This document shows, in pieces, positions 9,994 through 20,795 of a stretch of DNA of 64,000 bases. The DNA is taken from assembly GCA_964035575.1 (NCBI GenBank), contig OZ037912.1, forward strand, positions 868,001 through 932,000. Reading direction: 5' to 3'. A program made the position numbers and the translations under genes. Under the pieces are notes generated by a model. It saw only the letters and a list, made by a program, of their open reading frames with translations, had not been told where the DNA came from and did no database searches. Position 1 is the stretch's first letter; every line of letters starts with the position of its first letter. This stretch comes from Rhynchopus sp. YZ270_cl-10. Its lineage: Eukaryota > Euglenozoa > Diplonemea > Diplonemida > Diplonemidae.

Positions 9994-12418
9994 ATGAACG
10001 GGGAGGGACTCGCCCTGCGAGAAAACCTTGTTGCGAACTGGCGGGGCTGCATCCTCTACTGCAGCCCAGGAAGCAATGACGGCACCGGCGCGCGCGAGTC
10101 GCTGTGGGCAGCCTTCCGTGGAGATTTCTCTACCCCACTGCAGATCACCACTGATGAAGGCGGATGGCTTGACGACGATTTGGTGGAGCTGAGCGTCAGC
10201 CCCTCTGGCCTCCACCTTGTCCTCCGCGGCATCGAAACCTGCTACGTCGCTGCCCTCCCTGCAACGGGCCCTGAGACGCTGCGCCTTGCCCCGCACCTCG
10301 CCACAAAGCATTTATACAACGACCTCGGGGTGCTGGAGGTGCATTGGCACCCTTCCTGCGACGCTCTGCTGCTGGCGCTGAACGACGCCTGCACCATCTC
10401 GCTGTACGACTGCGAGGCGGGGGAGCTGCTCTGTACATCGCCTGTTGCGCTGCCTTACAAAGGTTCCATCGTAGCAGGCAAGGAGGATACAGCCGCAACA
10501 CTCCCAGCAGTATGCAGCATCGCAGCAGTGGAGTGTGCAGAAGCAGCAGGAGCGTTTCTGTTGTTCGCATCAGGTGCCGATGGGACAATGTATGTTTTAA
10601 TATAAAGGCAAAAGAAGCTCCCTGGAAAATAGAAACCAAATGGAGTACAAAACAACCCTTTTGGAGGAATTTTAAATTCAGCAATTTTCTTTTAGATTTT
10701 GGAAAGAAAAAAAAAATCCATGCGGCAAGGAAAAAAAACGGAAAAAATTTTCTTCTTGTGATTTTATCCGGATGGCTGGCATCGTACAGTGGGTCAGTCG
10801 GAGGTGCCTGCATTAACAACTACAGTTTCTTTCTATCACCCTCCCATACCGAATATTGTTCCAACCAACTACATCCCTTTCTCACAGAGCCGTCCTAGGG
10901 CCTTATGTCCCCCCAAGCAGTGTCCTCCCACGCGCCCTTATTGACCACGCATCCTCTTTTGGTGGGGCATTCGAGAACGAGGTGCTTAACAAGGTGATGG
11001 AGGTGCCTGGGGGGGAGACTGTGGTGACTGCACCGGCAGAACGACTGCCAGGGGGTGTGTACGACGTGCCGTACCTGCGTGCCCTCGAGAGCGTGGCCAC
11101 GGCAGATCCAAAGGGCCTGCGCATTTCGAGAATCGGCGCTGTGCAGGTGGAGGACGACGTCATCCTCATTGCTGTGTCCGCAGAACAGCTTCACGTTTTC
11201 CGCTACCCTCTCGACACGCTCATCTCTGGCCTCCACACAGCATCGCCTCTCACCGCGACTACAACAGTTCTCTCCCTTCGAGGCGATTCGCCATCTCTCT
11301 TTACCTCTGAATACTCTGAGTTTGACGGACTTCTTCACCGTTACCGTTATGCAGTGAACATCCAAACCCAGGGGGTCGCAAATGGCGGAGTTTTAGCGGT
11401 AATTCAACACCCCTGGGGGGTGCTGTTGGTTGATGAGGAGAGTTTAGTCGGGGAGTTGAAAAGAGAAGGCGCGCTGTTTGCGGGAGTACATCTATTTAAG
11501 AATAACGGAGCAGGGTATGGGGGAGCTGGGGCGGTGGTGTTGGGAGCGGCAGGGTTTACTGCAGGACAGCATCCTGAACAGCAGGTCGCGCTGCTGATGG
11601 CAGCGAGGGGGGTGGGGTGTGAGATTCTGGTCGACCACATCGAGCGTAACCTCCCGGAAACCGCCACCACCACCGCTCCGCTCATCTGCGGTACAGAAGG
11701 CACCACCCTGCGTTCCCTCAACTCCTGGACCTCCTCGAGCACCTCTACCCTCCCTGTTGCGCAGCGCGACGCCTTGCACACCCAATATAAGGCAATGCTT
11801 TCGGGGAGAGGCGCTGCTCCAGCCTCATTTGACACATTGTCCACCTTGCTTGCTTCGCATGAATCCTGTGGTGTCTCATTGACCTCCACTGCAGACACAT
11901 TGAAAGCAAATATTCAAACGCACATTGCGGAGTTAGTGGAAATGAAGAGAACTCTTGAATTAGAAGCAGTCTCTCTGGAAGATATGGCTGAAGAGCGTAA
12001 AAAACGGTTGTGTGCTCGGATTGTTAGTATTAAGGAAGATAACGCAAAGGGGCTCTACACTGAAGGTCTGGCAGGAGCGCGTGCATTGCTTGAAGTGTCG
12101 GCGGAGATGGCGGCGAAACTGCGTTGTGCTACCATAGAGTCCTCGAGAACAGAGTTGTTCGATCAGTTTGATGCGGCAGGGCTTGCAGGGGCGGTGGACA
12201 GTCTCTGTGGGCAGGAGGTTCGCGTCCTTAGCGAAGAGGAAGGGGGGAAGGCGATGGTGCTGTTGAAGGGGGGGAAGTCTGTGGAGGTGCCCCAGGCTGC
12301 GTTGCGGACGGTGGACACGCATTCGCAGGAGGATTCGTGGGAGACAGCGCTGCGTGATGCACGGCTGCAGACGACCAAGATCGATAGGTATTTGAATATT
12401 CCCCCCCTTTTTTTTTGA
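9994..12418 (+). CDS. Nup88-like nucleoporin: beta-propeller plus coiled coil (2 exons)
   Basis: CDS = 9994-10589 joined to 10888-12418; 708 aa, close to the size of animal Nup88. The donor is GACAAT|GTATGT and the acceptor TTTCTCACAG|AGCC; the split codon ATA keeps frame (GADGT-I-AVLGPYV). Residues 1 to about 400 read as propeller blades (LVELSVSPSGLHLVLRGI; LGVLEVHWHPSCDALLLAL then CTISLYDCEAGELL; VCSIAAVECAEAAGAFLLFA). Residues about 480-600 form a charged coiled coil (HIAELVEMKRTLELEAVSLE; DMAEERKKRLCARIVSIKED). Propeller then coiled coil is the order in Nup88, which docks Nup214 and Nup62 on the cytoplasmic face of the pore. The assignment rests on architecture and the WHP-type blade; another propeller/coiled-coil protein is possible. 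The intron carries a copy of the GGATGGCTGGCATC repeat. Confidence 0.65.
10766..10830 (+). repeat. GGATGGCTGGCATC dispersed repeat, copy 2 (intronic)
   Basis: Close match to 3667-3722, located in the Nup88-like intron just upstream of its pyrimidine tract. Confidence 0.65.
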
Positions 12419-13385
12419 TGTAAACCACGAAATGTAATAATACAGCAAAACGGAGTCGGTTCTAAGGGAAGTAACAGCCTCATTTAACGTTGTGCACCAC
12501 GAAATGACCGAAGCTTTGGCGGGACCCCCCTTAGTGTGACGAACAGCATTGAGATATCGGTGATGACAATGGGGTGGATGGAAAAAAATATATACTCACC
12601 AAAAGAGTATCAAGAAGGATTTTTTTGGGGAACTTTTAGGGAATCGTAGGAGGGTATTTTGGGGGGTTTTTTGGATTAAAAAAGGGCACCAAAAAAGTAG
12701 AAAACATTATTTAGGGGGGTATGGGGAGGGGAGGGGGGAGGGCGGATGACGAAAACTTAATAGTGTTTGGTTGGGCACCTTCTCTAGTATTGTCCATCTG
12801 ATTTTGTTTAAGGGACATGTAGTGTAGAAAGTTTCTGTCGCGATGAAGTAGTTGGAATGAGACAAAGTGTAGAGGCTTCAACGCAACAATAACGAACAAC
12901 AACAAAGAGACACAAATAACTTTTTTTTTGGGGGGGTGTGGGCCATTTTGATTCGCAACGTTATCAGCGTCGTAGCTTATTCTTTATTTATTCTTTATTT
13001 ACGTTGTGTCGCTAAGTTGTTTTTCTCATTGACTAGAGAAGAGTAGACGCCAGAAATGTCTGTCATAGGGGGGGTAAGTTGTACCCCTTTGGTAAGGTGT
13101 ATGTGCACGAGAGGCACATTTGTCTTTAAAGTGTTATTTGACATATCCTTACGTACGGTGCCAAACGTCGCTTTGCAACCAATTTTATAGTAGGTGGTGG
13201 GACGAAGCATGTACTTCAGCATGTATAGTAATCGTCTCAAGTTTGTCCTTTTTGACCTATTTTTTTCAAAGATGGGTTTTTTGGTGAGAAAAAAAAATAC
13301 GGCTTTAAAAACAGAAAAGTCTCCGACGAGAGGTGGAAAATCATAGATAAAAAGCAATAAATGTGCTTTTTCTTTTATAAAAAAC
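12419..13385. other. Spacer, no gene seen
   Basis: G- and A-rich runs. Around 13091-13135 lies GTGCACGAGAGGCACATTTG, a copy of the dispersed GAGAGGC repeat. No ORF with protein-like composition. Confidence 0.6.
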
Positions 13386-15121
13386 ATACAAGTATAACGG
13401 CCGTCACGACGGGAAAAAATTTTTTTTGTCGGGAGGTCACGGCCGTGAAGAAATTCTGAAAAATTTAACGGCCGTGAAATTTTGCATTGATCACGGCCGT
13501 GAAATATTTCCACGCTTTTTGCTTGTTTCTTCTTTTTCGTTCGTAGACAGGGCCAACCCCCTTTCCCATCCCTCCCAAGTCATTCTTGGGGGGTAAAAGC
13601 AACATAAAAAGTGCAAAATAAAGTCGGCCCCACTGCGATCGGGAAGCTGACGACACGAATGAGCACTTATGGTGGTCCTGCCCTGCCTGCGATGCTATAC
13701 GCTCAGATCCTAGTTTCCACTCCGTCACAACTGCTGACAGGTCGCCGTGGCCTAACTGTGTGTCGAACTGTGGAGTTATCCCTACTGCCCTGAAGGACAG
13801 TATTGATGCTACCTCCAGCGTCTGATGGGGAGCATCCTCATACACCGGTTGTCTCTGAACAACAGCCTCCGTATCAACAATCTGCCAGTCACAACTGGAG
13901 AAGTTTTTGGGGTGCCTCGGAGGTCTTTATACAATGCAATGTGCCCTAGTTTCGAGTACGAAACGTTTCTCCATGTATTGCACGGGAAACAATATGACAA
14001 ACAGGTGCAGGGTGGTTCCGTGCTTATCATAGAACCTGGCACCTTGTGTGTCTCCCAAAGACCAAAAAAGCGTTGTGTGAAGTTTTGAAGGAAGGAAAAA
14101 TAAAACGTATCAACAATCTGCCACTCACGCCTGGAGAACAGCTCAGCTGCAACCTTTGTTCCGTCCCCACTATGACTTCGACCGGATTCCACTCTCACAG
14201 GAAATGGACTTATCCAAACCATCACCTGCGTGCCCTGCTGCGCTCCTGGCTCTCCTCACTGCGCTGGTCTCCCGCTGCCCGCCCACATTTTCACCCTACT
14301 GTGAATTGTAGTTGGAGCGTGTGGCATTTCTGAGCACGTGTACGTGCTCCCGGTTCTTCAGAGTAGCATATTTCTCGTGTTTCAGCACTTGTAACCGGTT
14401 CTTGAGCAAAGTACTCTTCTCATATTTGATGGGCTTTCCGTTGTGGAGCACACCTCAATACTGTGAGACGAACCTCATCTGTGTTGAACCATTTGCGGTG
14501 TTCTTCTCGGGCAAAGACTACTAAGAGGTTATGAGACGCTCGGGACGCTGCGAATTCAGTATGCAGAACTGAAAGGCAGTGTTGAAACCAGAAGATTACA
14601 GATGGCGGGTCAGATGCTGTGTCACTTACCCCATCAGGTAGATGAGAGCCAGCACCTTCAGAGCAGTGAACACAACACACAGTGGACACAATACATGTGC
14701 CAAAAGGCAACAAAACCCTACAAGGAGTACCCAGTACCCAGCGCAGTTTTCTGTGCGATATCACTTAACCGGTCCTCTCCTGCCCTACCCTCCTTTTCTT
14801 CAGGGGTAAAAATCAGGTGGGTTGTGGGAATAGGGGGAAATGGGTGGGGTTTGGTCTGTACATTCCTATCCGCGCCTATCCGCGGGTAAAAATCAGGTGG
14901 GATGGTTCTTGAGTGGCGCCTTTTCTCGTACTTCACTGTGTGTTCCTTCAAAGACTTGTACAAAAATTTCACGGCCGTTGTTTTTTTTTAACGGCCGTGA
15001 AATTTTTGTACATAAAAAGGGCGCTTTTTTTTCACGGCCGTTTTTTTTTATTTTTCACGGCAACGACGGCAGTGGGTCGAGCATTTTTTTTTCATTTCCG
15101 TGACGTCCGTTTTACTTGTAT
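13386..15121. mobile_element. TIR element D with CACGGCCGTG subterminal repeats (non-autonomous)
   Basis: Ends are inverted repeats: ATACAAGTATAACGGCCGTC from 13386 against the reverse complement of 15099-15121, 21 of 23 bases alike. Inside each end lie four copies of the palindrome (T)CACGGCCGT(GAAA): left at about 13398, 13437, 13468 and 13494; right at about 14969, 14990, 15031 and 15054. The interior (13510-14960) has no long frame. It contains a ~150-bp segment (13954-14104) almost identical to 24976-25126 in the cyclase spacer, an internal duplication (ATCAACAATCTGCCA at about 13872 and 14110), and two GGGTAAAAATCAGGTGGG motifs (about 14801 and 14885). No clear target duplication was found in the A/T-rich flanks. 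Transposase and superfamily unknown. Confidence 0.7.
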
Positions 15122-15485
15122 AAAAAAAAGAGAGGAAAAAAAAAAAACGAAAATGCAAAAAAAAAATAATTTTTAAAAAACGCAGAAAGACAAACCCATC
15201 CATCTCCCCTTCATTTCCCCCCCATATCAGATGTAAACCACAAAATGGATGTAGGACTGACTTACGAGCAGACTGTTGGAGTTTCAAGTCAAAAAAAAAG
15301 TCTACTTTCTTTTTGACATCCATTTTCTGGGTATTTTTTTGGGGGTAGCCACTGGATAACGGCAGCTACTTACAGTTTTCACTACTTTGTCAATCCTCCC
15401 TCCCCCTCCCCCCCTCCACAGCAGAGAATAAGACTCGGGTACCCGGGACCGGACCCGGTTATTCTCAGACGGACTGGGAATAGGG
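15122..15485. other. Spacer between element D and hexamer array
   Basis: A-rich then mixed sequence, no ORF of note. The last 60 bases are rich in GGTACCC/GGACC motifs that border the hexamer array. Confidence 0.55.
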
Positions 15486-15896
<411 letters not shown>

Positions 15897-15987
15897 AGGA
15901 CCGGGGACCGGGGACCCGGCATAATCTCTGCTGTGTCCCCATCCCCCCCCTCTCGCCCTCCCAACACCAAATTCAGACACAATTTAA

Positions 15988-17040
15988 ATGAATATCCATA
16001 CCGTTATAGATGAGACAGGGGACAGCGTCTGTGTCGAGGTGGGTCTCGACTGGACGGTAGGCTCTGTGAAGACGGCTGCGTGCGCCGAGCTTGACGTGCC
16101 TGCAGCAGAGTATGAGCTGCACTGCGCCGCAGAGGCCCTTCCTGATGACATCTTCATCTCGGACACGATGCTTGCGGAGGGTGATACGGTGACCCTCCAC
16201 CGCTGCTGCGCTGTGCTCCCCGGGCTTTGTCTCAACCCCCCTTCAGACGTAACCCACACCGCCTCGGTCGCAGCGCTCGCACTCTCACCCTGCGGGGAAC
16301 GCATCGCTGTGCTCTACACCAACACCGTCCTCGCAGTCTGGGACACAACTGTGAGAATATCTTCACCAGCAGTACTCGAAGGCATTGTCTGTGGTATAGG
16401 ATTCTCTCGAGACCTAAAATTTATTTATGCGGGCACTTCAAACGGCCTGAAAAAAATCTCTATTGACGGAGAATGTGCCAATACAGTGCTAATGGAGGAG
16501 TATGTGCAGGGTCTTGTGGTGACTGCGGGGGTGGTTGTGGCGGTGTCGTTGCCAGAGGTGTGGGTGTTTGAGGACGATGTCTTGGCGGTGCGGTTTTCCC
16601 CAGGGGGGAAAGGGTTCGCGGTGTCGGACGACAGCAGTCTCTTCGGGTGTCACGAAGGCACGTTCGTGCGGCTGTACGATATGCGCTCTGGGGAGGAGAA
16701 GAAGGTGATAGACGTGGGGGGGAAGGTGCGTCATATGGCAATCTCGTCGTGCTCGGAGATGGTGGCGGCTAGCGTGCAGGCTTCTGTGCGGGTCTTTGCG
16801 GCCAGCGACGGCAGCAAAACACATACCATCTGCATCAGCAGCCCCGTAGGGCGGATCCTCTTCGCACCGTGTGGTACAATGCTGCTGTACAAGGCGGTCA
16901 CAGACTGGGTCAAGTGTAGCCTCGCAACCGGCACCCTGCTCAGCCTCTGCAGGTCCGACGAAGACCACCTTGCGATCACCCCCAGCGCAAAGGTCGTCTT
17001 CCACTCCTGGTACCGTCAGGTGCGGTCGCGGGCGTTGTGA
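15988..17040 (+). CDS. Ubiquitin-like/WD40-repeat protein
   Basis: 350 aa, single exon. A perfect pyrimidine tract ending AATTCAG (15976) sits 11 bases before the ATG. Residues 1-72 look like a ubiquitin fold (MNIHTVIDETGDSVCVEVGL; VGSVKTAACAELDVPAAEYE; then LADGDTV-like AEGDTVTLHRC). From about 85 to 345 run WD40/propeller blades (VAALALSPCGERIAVLYTNT then VLAVWDT; DDVLAVRFSPGGKGFAVSDD then FVRLYDMRSGEE; VRHMAISSCSEMVAASVQAS then VRVFAASDG; VGRILFAPCGTMLLYKA). The length gives about six short blades. A scaffold or adaptor role is the usual reading; no specific orthologue is recognised. Confidence 0.8.
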   Translation: MNIHTVIDETGDSVCVEVGLDWTVGSVKTAACAELDVPAAEYELHCAAEALPDDIFISDTMLAEGDTVTLHRCCAVLPGLCLNPPSDVTHTASVAALALSPCGERIAVLYTNTVLAVWDTTVRISSPAVLEGIVCGIGFSRDLKFIYAGTSNGLKKISIDGECANTVLMEEYVQGLVVTAGVVVAVSLPEVWVFEDDVLAVRFSPGGKGFAVSDDSSLFGCHEGTFVRLYDMRSGEEKKVIDVGGKVRHMAISSCSEMVAASVQASVRVFAASDGSKTHTICISSPVGRILFAPCGTMLLYKAVTDWVKCSLATGTLLSLCRSDEDHLAITPSAKVVFHSWYRQVRSRAL

Positions 17041-17692
17041 AAAAAAAAAGAAGAAGTGAAAAAGGGGAGGACGATAAAGTATTTTTTATCGGTCAAAACG
17101 CAGTTGATGAAGGGGGAAAATGCTATGGTGCTCTCTAACTGTTTGTACCCTAATTTGTGCTTCCTTCTCACATTATCAGTACTTCAGGACTTTCACTTTT
17201 CTTACCTTTTCTAGTTGGCTCTTTTTTAAAGGTATCAGTTTTCAAAATGGTGGAAGCGTACACCTAACAAACGCTCCCCCTGTTTCGTTTCCCGTTTTCC
17301 TGTTTGGCTGAAGATAGTTATTGACACCGTAGTATTTTTCTCTGTTCCGATTCCGACAAGGGAATGATTTGTGTGGGGCACCTGGAGAAAGCTTGTGGTA
17401 TACATCTTTCAATTCTGCTTCGTTTTAGATGTGTGTGCATGAGAGGCGCGTTCAAATGGCAATTTTTTTTCCCTTTTCTTTGACTCACCCTAGCCAGATT
17501 CAAAGAAAACAAGGACAGCATTTGACACTGTCCAAACAGCAACAACCCTTTGCACTGTCTGTACACACCTAGCTTTAGAGACGTTGTATGCAGAATCCGA
17601 TTCTTTTGACCTTTCTGCATATGACAACAACATGCACATTTGTGGGGTGCGGTACCAACTCAACAATGAATGAGGGATTTTTTTTTTGTCAT
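17041..17692. other. Spacer; distal upstream module of cyclase copy 1
   Basis: 17424-17465 holds a GAGAGGC-type repeat (GTGTGTGCATGAGAGGCGCG). From about 17505 the sequence (GACAGCATTTGACACTGTCC, then AGCTTTAGAGACGTTG) matches the region upstream of cyclase copies 2 and 3 (about 25125 and 28797). It is cut off from the rest of the promoter by element A at 17698. Confidence 0.75.
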
Positions 17693-19335
17693 ATGCACCA
17701 TAGTTCGTAGTCCGCCGGAGTCCGCCCGAGTCGAGACGGACTTTTGGCGGACTTTGAAAGTCCGTCTCAGGTCCGCCGGACTCGGGCCCGAGCTGGGGTA
17801 CGACCACCCTCACTCCATTTTCCACCTCGGGATACTGCCCCATCCCTCAGCAAATGCAAAATTTTCACCCACCCCATCTCAATGTCTATGAAGAAAGCGA
17901 AAAGTACACCATTTGCGCAGGGAGTTGTTTGTATTATTATATTTTTGAATTATATAGCTGGTAATATCCAGGTATATAATATTATTACATTTATACATAG
18001 CGCTCTAATTAGACTCTAATTAGATCATTAGAGTCGGCAGTTAGAGTATAATTAGAGTCTTTAAAACTCTAACTGAACTCTAATACTCTAACTGGGTTCT
18101 AATTAGAGTCTAATTAGAGTCTAATTAGAGTCTAATTAGAGTATAATTAGAGTCCTATAAGAGGGTCAATAAAGAGGGACACATCAACCAATGCTATAGC
18201 CATCAACCCAGGGGGCATAGCTAGTGCAAGAAATTCGACTTTGTAATCCAGAAAGTCTGTTCTCTGCTTGCAGAGAACCAGACACAAGAAAATATTGTTT
18301 GTTCCCCCAGAAAACCAGTGCACAATTCACACTCCTTGTGGATGGTCTTGTTGCCTTTTTAGCACAGGAATTTTGGCCCAGGGCATGCACTTGAAGCATG
18401 GCTATTTAGTGTATGGGGCAGGGTGTTGTTTTGTTATGAATTCTCTTTGGTATAACATCTAAGTCAATCGCGGGTAGTTGTTCAGCGCGTTCAGGCTTGG
18501 ATCTCTCCTGGGTTCATAAGTAGTATTTCTTCGGATGAAATGAACGTATGCTCGCTATAGATTTCCCGTCAACACAGCCGTTGATACTGGGATTACCCCT
18601 TCGACCCCTTAGTGGTAGTTAAATTCGATTGACATTTACATTCCTACAGATGAAAGAACAAGACACCACTTCTGTACCCGCACATCAACATTTGTAGAAA
18701 ACTTTGCACCCGAAACACCTTCAATAACGCCCGCCAAAAGGCGCCCCTTGTTGCTGGGAGTTGGGTCCCGAGTCCCGGTACTGGGTACTAGGTACAGTAG
18801 GACTAGGACTAGGCCCCCCACCCTCCCGCGACCGGGTCCCCGACCCGCTTTCAGGCGGACCCACAGCGCCTTCACATATTGTGTCCCAGTCCGGCTGAGA
18901 ACTCGGTTCCCCAAGTCTTATTTTCAGCTATGTGGGTACCTGGGCACCTGGGTCCTACAGAGGAACCTTAGGGGAACCGGTTCCTTACGGCGTTTGCACC
19001 TACAAGAAGCCTGTTGTTTTACTCTAATTAGACTATAATTAGAGTGTAGTTAGAGTCTAATTATGCTCTAACTGCACTCTAATTATAGTCTAATTGAAGA
19101 AAAGCGACTCTAATTATACTCTAACTGTACTCTAACTGACTTGGCCCAAAATCCCAGACTCTAAGTATACCCTAATACTCTAAATAGAGCGCTATGTATA
19201 TTTATAACAATGATAATAATACAAAAATTAAAATACAAACAACTCCCTGCGCAAATGGTTTACTGGGGATGGGGTGGGCGAAACTTTTATTTGAGGGATG
19301 GGGCAGCATCCCAAGGTGGAAAATGGAGTGAGGGT

Positions 19336-20459
19336 CATGGTTGTACAAAGTACTCGAAGAGTATCGAGTACTCGAAAACGAAAAAAATAGGCCACTCGAC
19401 ACTCGAGTACTCGCCCGACCCATTTTTTTTTCTCTTCAATTTACTCGTTCTGGCACTCGAGTACTCGAACGAGTAGAAAAAAGTCTCGAGTACTCGGCCG
19501 AGTACTGTTTTTTTCCCCCCCCCACTTTTTTCACTCGTTCGAGTACTCGAGTGCCAGAACGAGTAAATTGAAGAGAAAAAAAAATGGGTCGGGCGAGTAC
19601 TCGAGTGTCGAGTGGCCTATTTTCAACTTACCTTCCTTCACCCCCCCTGTAAGGGTAACCGTAGGTGAAGTAAGGTATAGTATTGAAATCGATGTGGGGG
19701 GGGAGTAAAGGGTCAATATTACAAACCCGGATTTTGAGGAAAATTTTGGCCAAAAATGGGCCCCACGTATAAGCAACCGGGCTCATATTTCTCAAAATTT
19801 AAGTGGTCAAAAAATTGTCCAATTTTCGAGATTGACCCCACCACTGCACGGGCAGAGCCCAAAAACGCAAATAAGGACCCTTTTTAATTTGTTCTCTTGA
19901 AATGTGTAATTTCAAGTTTTCTAGAAAAAAATAACAACTGATCCTACAAGGGTTGAAGGAAGGTGTGTGGAAAACAACAACAAAACAAGGAATTGCTAAG
20001 AAAAAGAACGAGGTGTGCTGTGGGAAACTCCGCACGATTTTCGAAACCAACATAGCAGCCTGGCGCTTTGCTGGGTGGTGCTGATGCGCATGGTGTGATC
20101 GACGACAGTTCGTCGTCTGTGTTCCTTGCGCACTCCTCCTCCGGCGACGATGAGTGGGAGGCTGTGGACGACGACGACGTGGAACACGCCGACCATCGAT
20201 CGAGCAAATGGTGCTGGACGAAGAGGGGTCTGAGGATGACAGCCCCCATTCTTGAACGTTTCAAGTGCAGGCGTCCCAGTGGTTGTGGCAGCGTTTTCGC
20301 ATACCTGCAGAAGAGCAGAGTGTAGATTATTTCTACAGGGCGGTGTTCAGGAGTGTGGGTCCCCCCATAACCACAGCACACCCCGTTTTTTTTCCGATAG
20401 CAATTACTTGTTTTCGTTTTCGAGTACTCGATACTCTTCGAGTACTTTGTACAACCATG
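19336..20459. mobile_element. TIR element C nested in the right arm of element A
   Basis: Ends CATGGTTGTACAAAGTACTC (19336) and its reverse complement (to 20459) pair over ~48 bases, rich in GAGTACTCGA palindromes. The 6-bp duplication GAGGGT lies at 19330-19335 and 20460-20465. Closing the gap restores the continuous right arm of element A (GTGAGGGTGTTCGTACCCC), matching its left arm in reverse, so C inserted after A. Inside are a ~86-bp-arm hairpin (19387-19620) and an ~830-bp core (19624-20405) that recurs at 35006-36030. The core has a short acidic frame (20068-20325, EWEAVDDDDVEH) that may be a remnant of an element protein; no family recognised. Confidence 0.85.
19387..19620. repeat. 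Large hairpin inside element C
   Basis: ATAGGCCACTCGACACTCGA at 19387 pairs with the reverse complement ending at 19620; the arms extend ~86 bp through CTCTTCAATTTACTCGTTCT to CGAACGAGT, with a ~60-bp loop of CGAGTACTCGG and poly-T/C. It looks like two C-type ends head to head, as if a smaller related copy had inserted or the end had been duplicated. Confidence 0.8.
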
Positions 20460-20678
20460 GAGGGTGTTCGTACCCCAACTCGGGCGAACTCCGCCCGAGT
20501 CCGTCTCAGGTCCGTCTCAGGTCCGCCCGAGTTGAGACGGACCTGAGACGGACTCGGGCGGACTCGGGCGGAGTTTGCCTGAGTCCGTCTCAGGTCCGTC
20601 TCAGGTCCGTCTCAACTCGGGTGGGTCTTGGTGAAATTTTTTTTGGCGGACTCCGGCGGACTACGAACTATGATGCAC

Positions 20679-20795
20679 AGTATATGGCACCACCACACCC
20701 CTGCTCCATTTAGTCACAACAGAGCTACACACAGGCACAACCGAAAAGGTGGTCACAACCACCAACCTTCCTCCTCTCCACAGCAAGCAGACGCC
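20679..20795 (+). promoter_or_regulatory. Proximal upstream region of cyclase copy 1
   Basis: AGTATATGGCACCACCACAC to the acceptor CCTCCTCTCCACAG (20783), nearly identical to copy 3 (28979-29096) and similar to copy 2. Conservation across copies suggests the 5' flank and acceptor were duplicated with the gene. In copy 1, element A lies only ~120 bp upstream of the ATG. Confidence 0.6.

Larger units (their letters stand above)
17699..20672. mobile_element. TIR element A inserted in the cyclase-1 upstream region, with element C nested in it
   Basis: The first 28 bases (CATAGTTCGTAGTCCGCCGG...) are exactly the reverse complement of 20645-20672. The 6-bp target duplication ATGCAC is at 17693-17698 and 20673-20678. 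The homologous spacer of cyclase copy 3 (about 28970) has the uninterrupted site, CATATGCACAGTATATGG. Inverted homology continues for ~250-300 bp: GTCCG/GAGACGGAC palindromes, then CCTCACTCCATTTTCCACC, then a block of TCTAATTAGAGT palindromes (left 18001-18160, right 19020-19180). Removing nested element C gives ~1.84 kb. The interior (18184-18775) has no intact gene but is closely related to 32916-33540 inside element E, which has different ends. Non-autonomous; superfamily undetermined. Confidence 0.85.

Noticed and set aside
20628-20795. Extended N-terminus of cyclase copy 1 from ATG 20628
   Set aside because: It runs through the end of element A and precedes the splice acceptor; the other copies start at MPxCEPLLSLNG.
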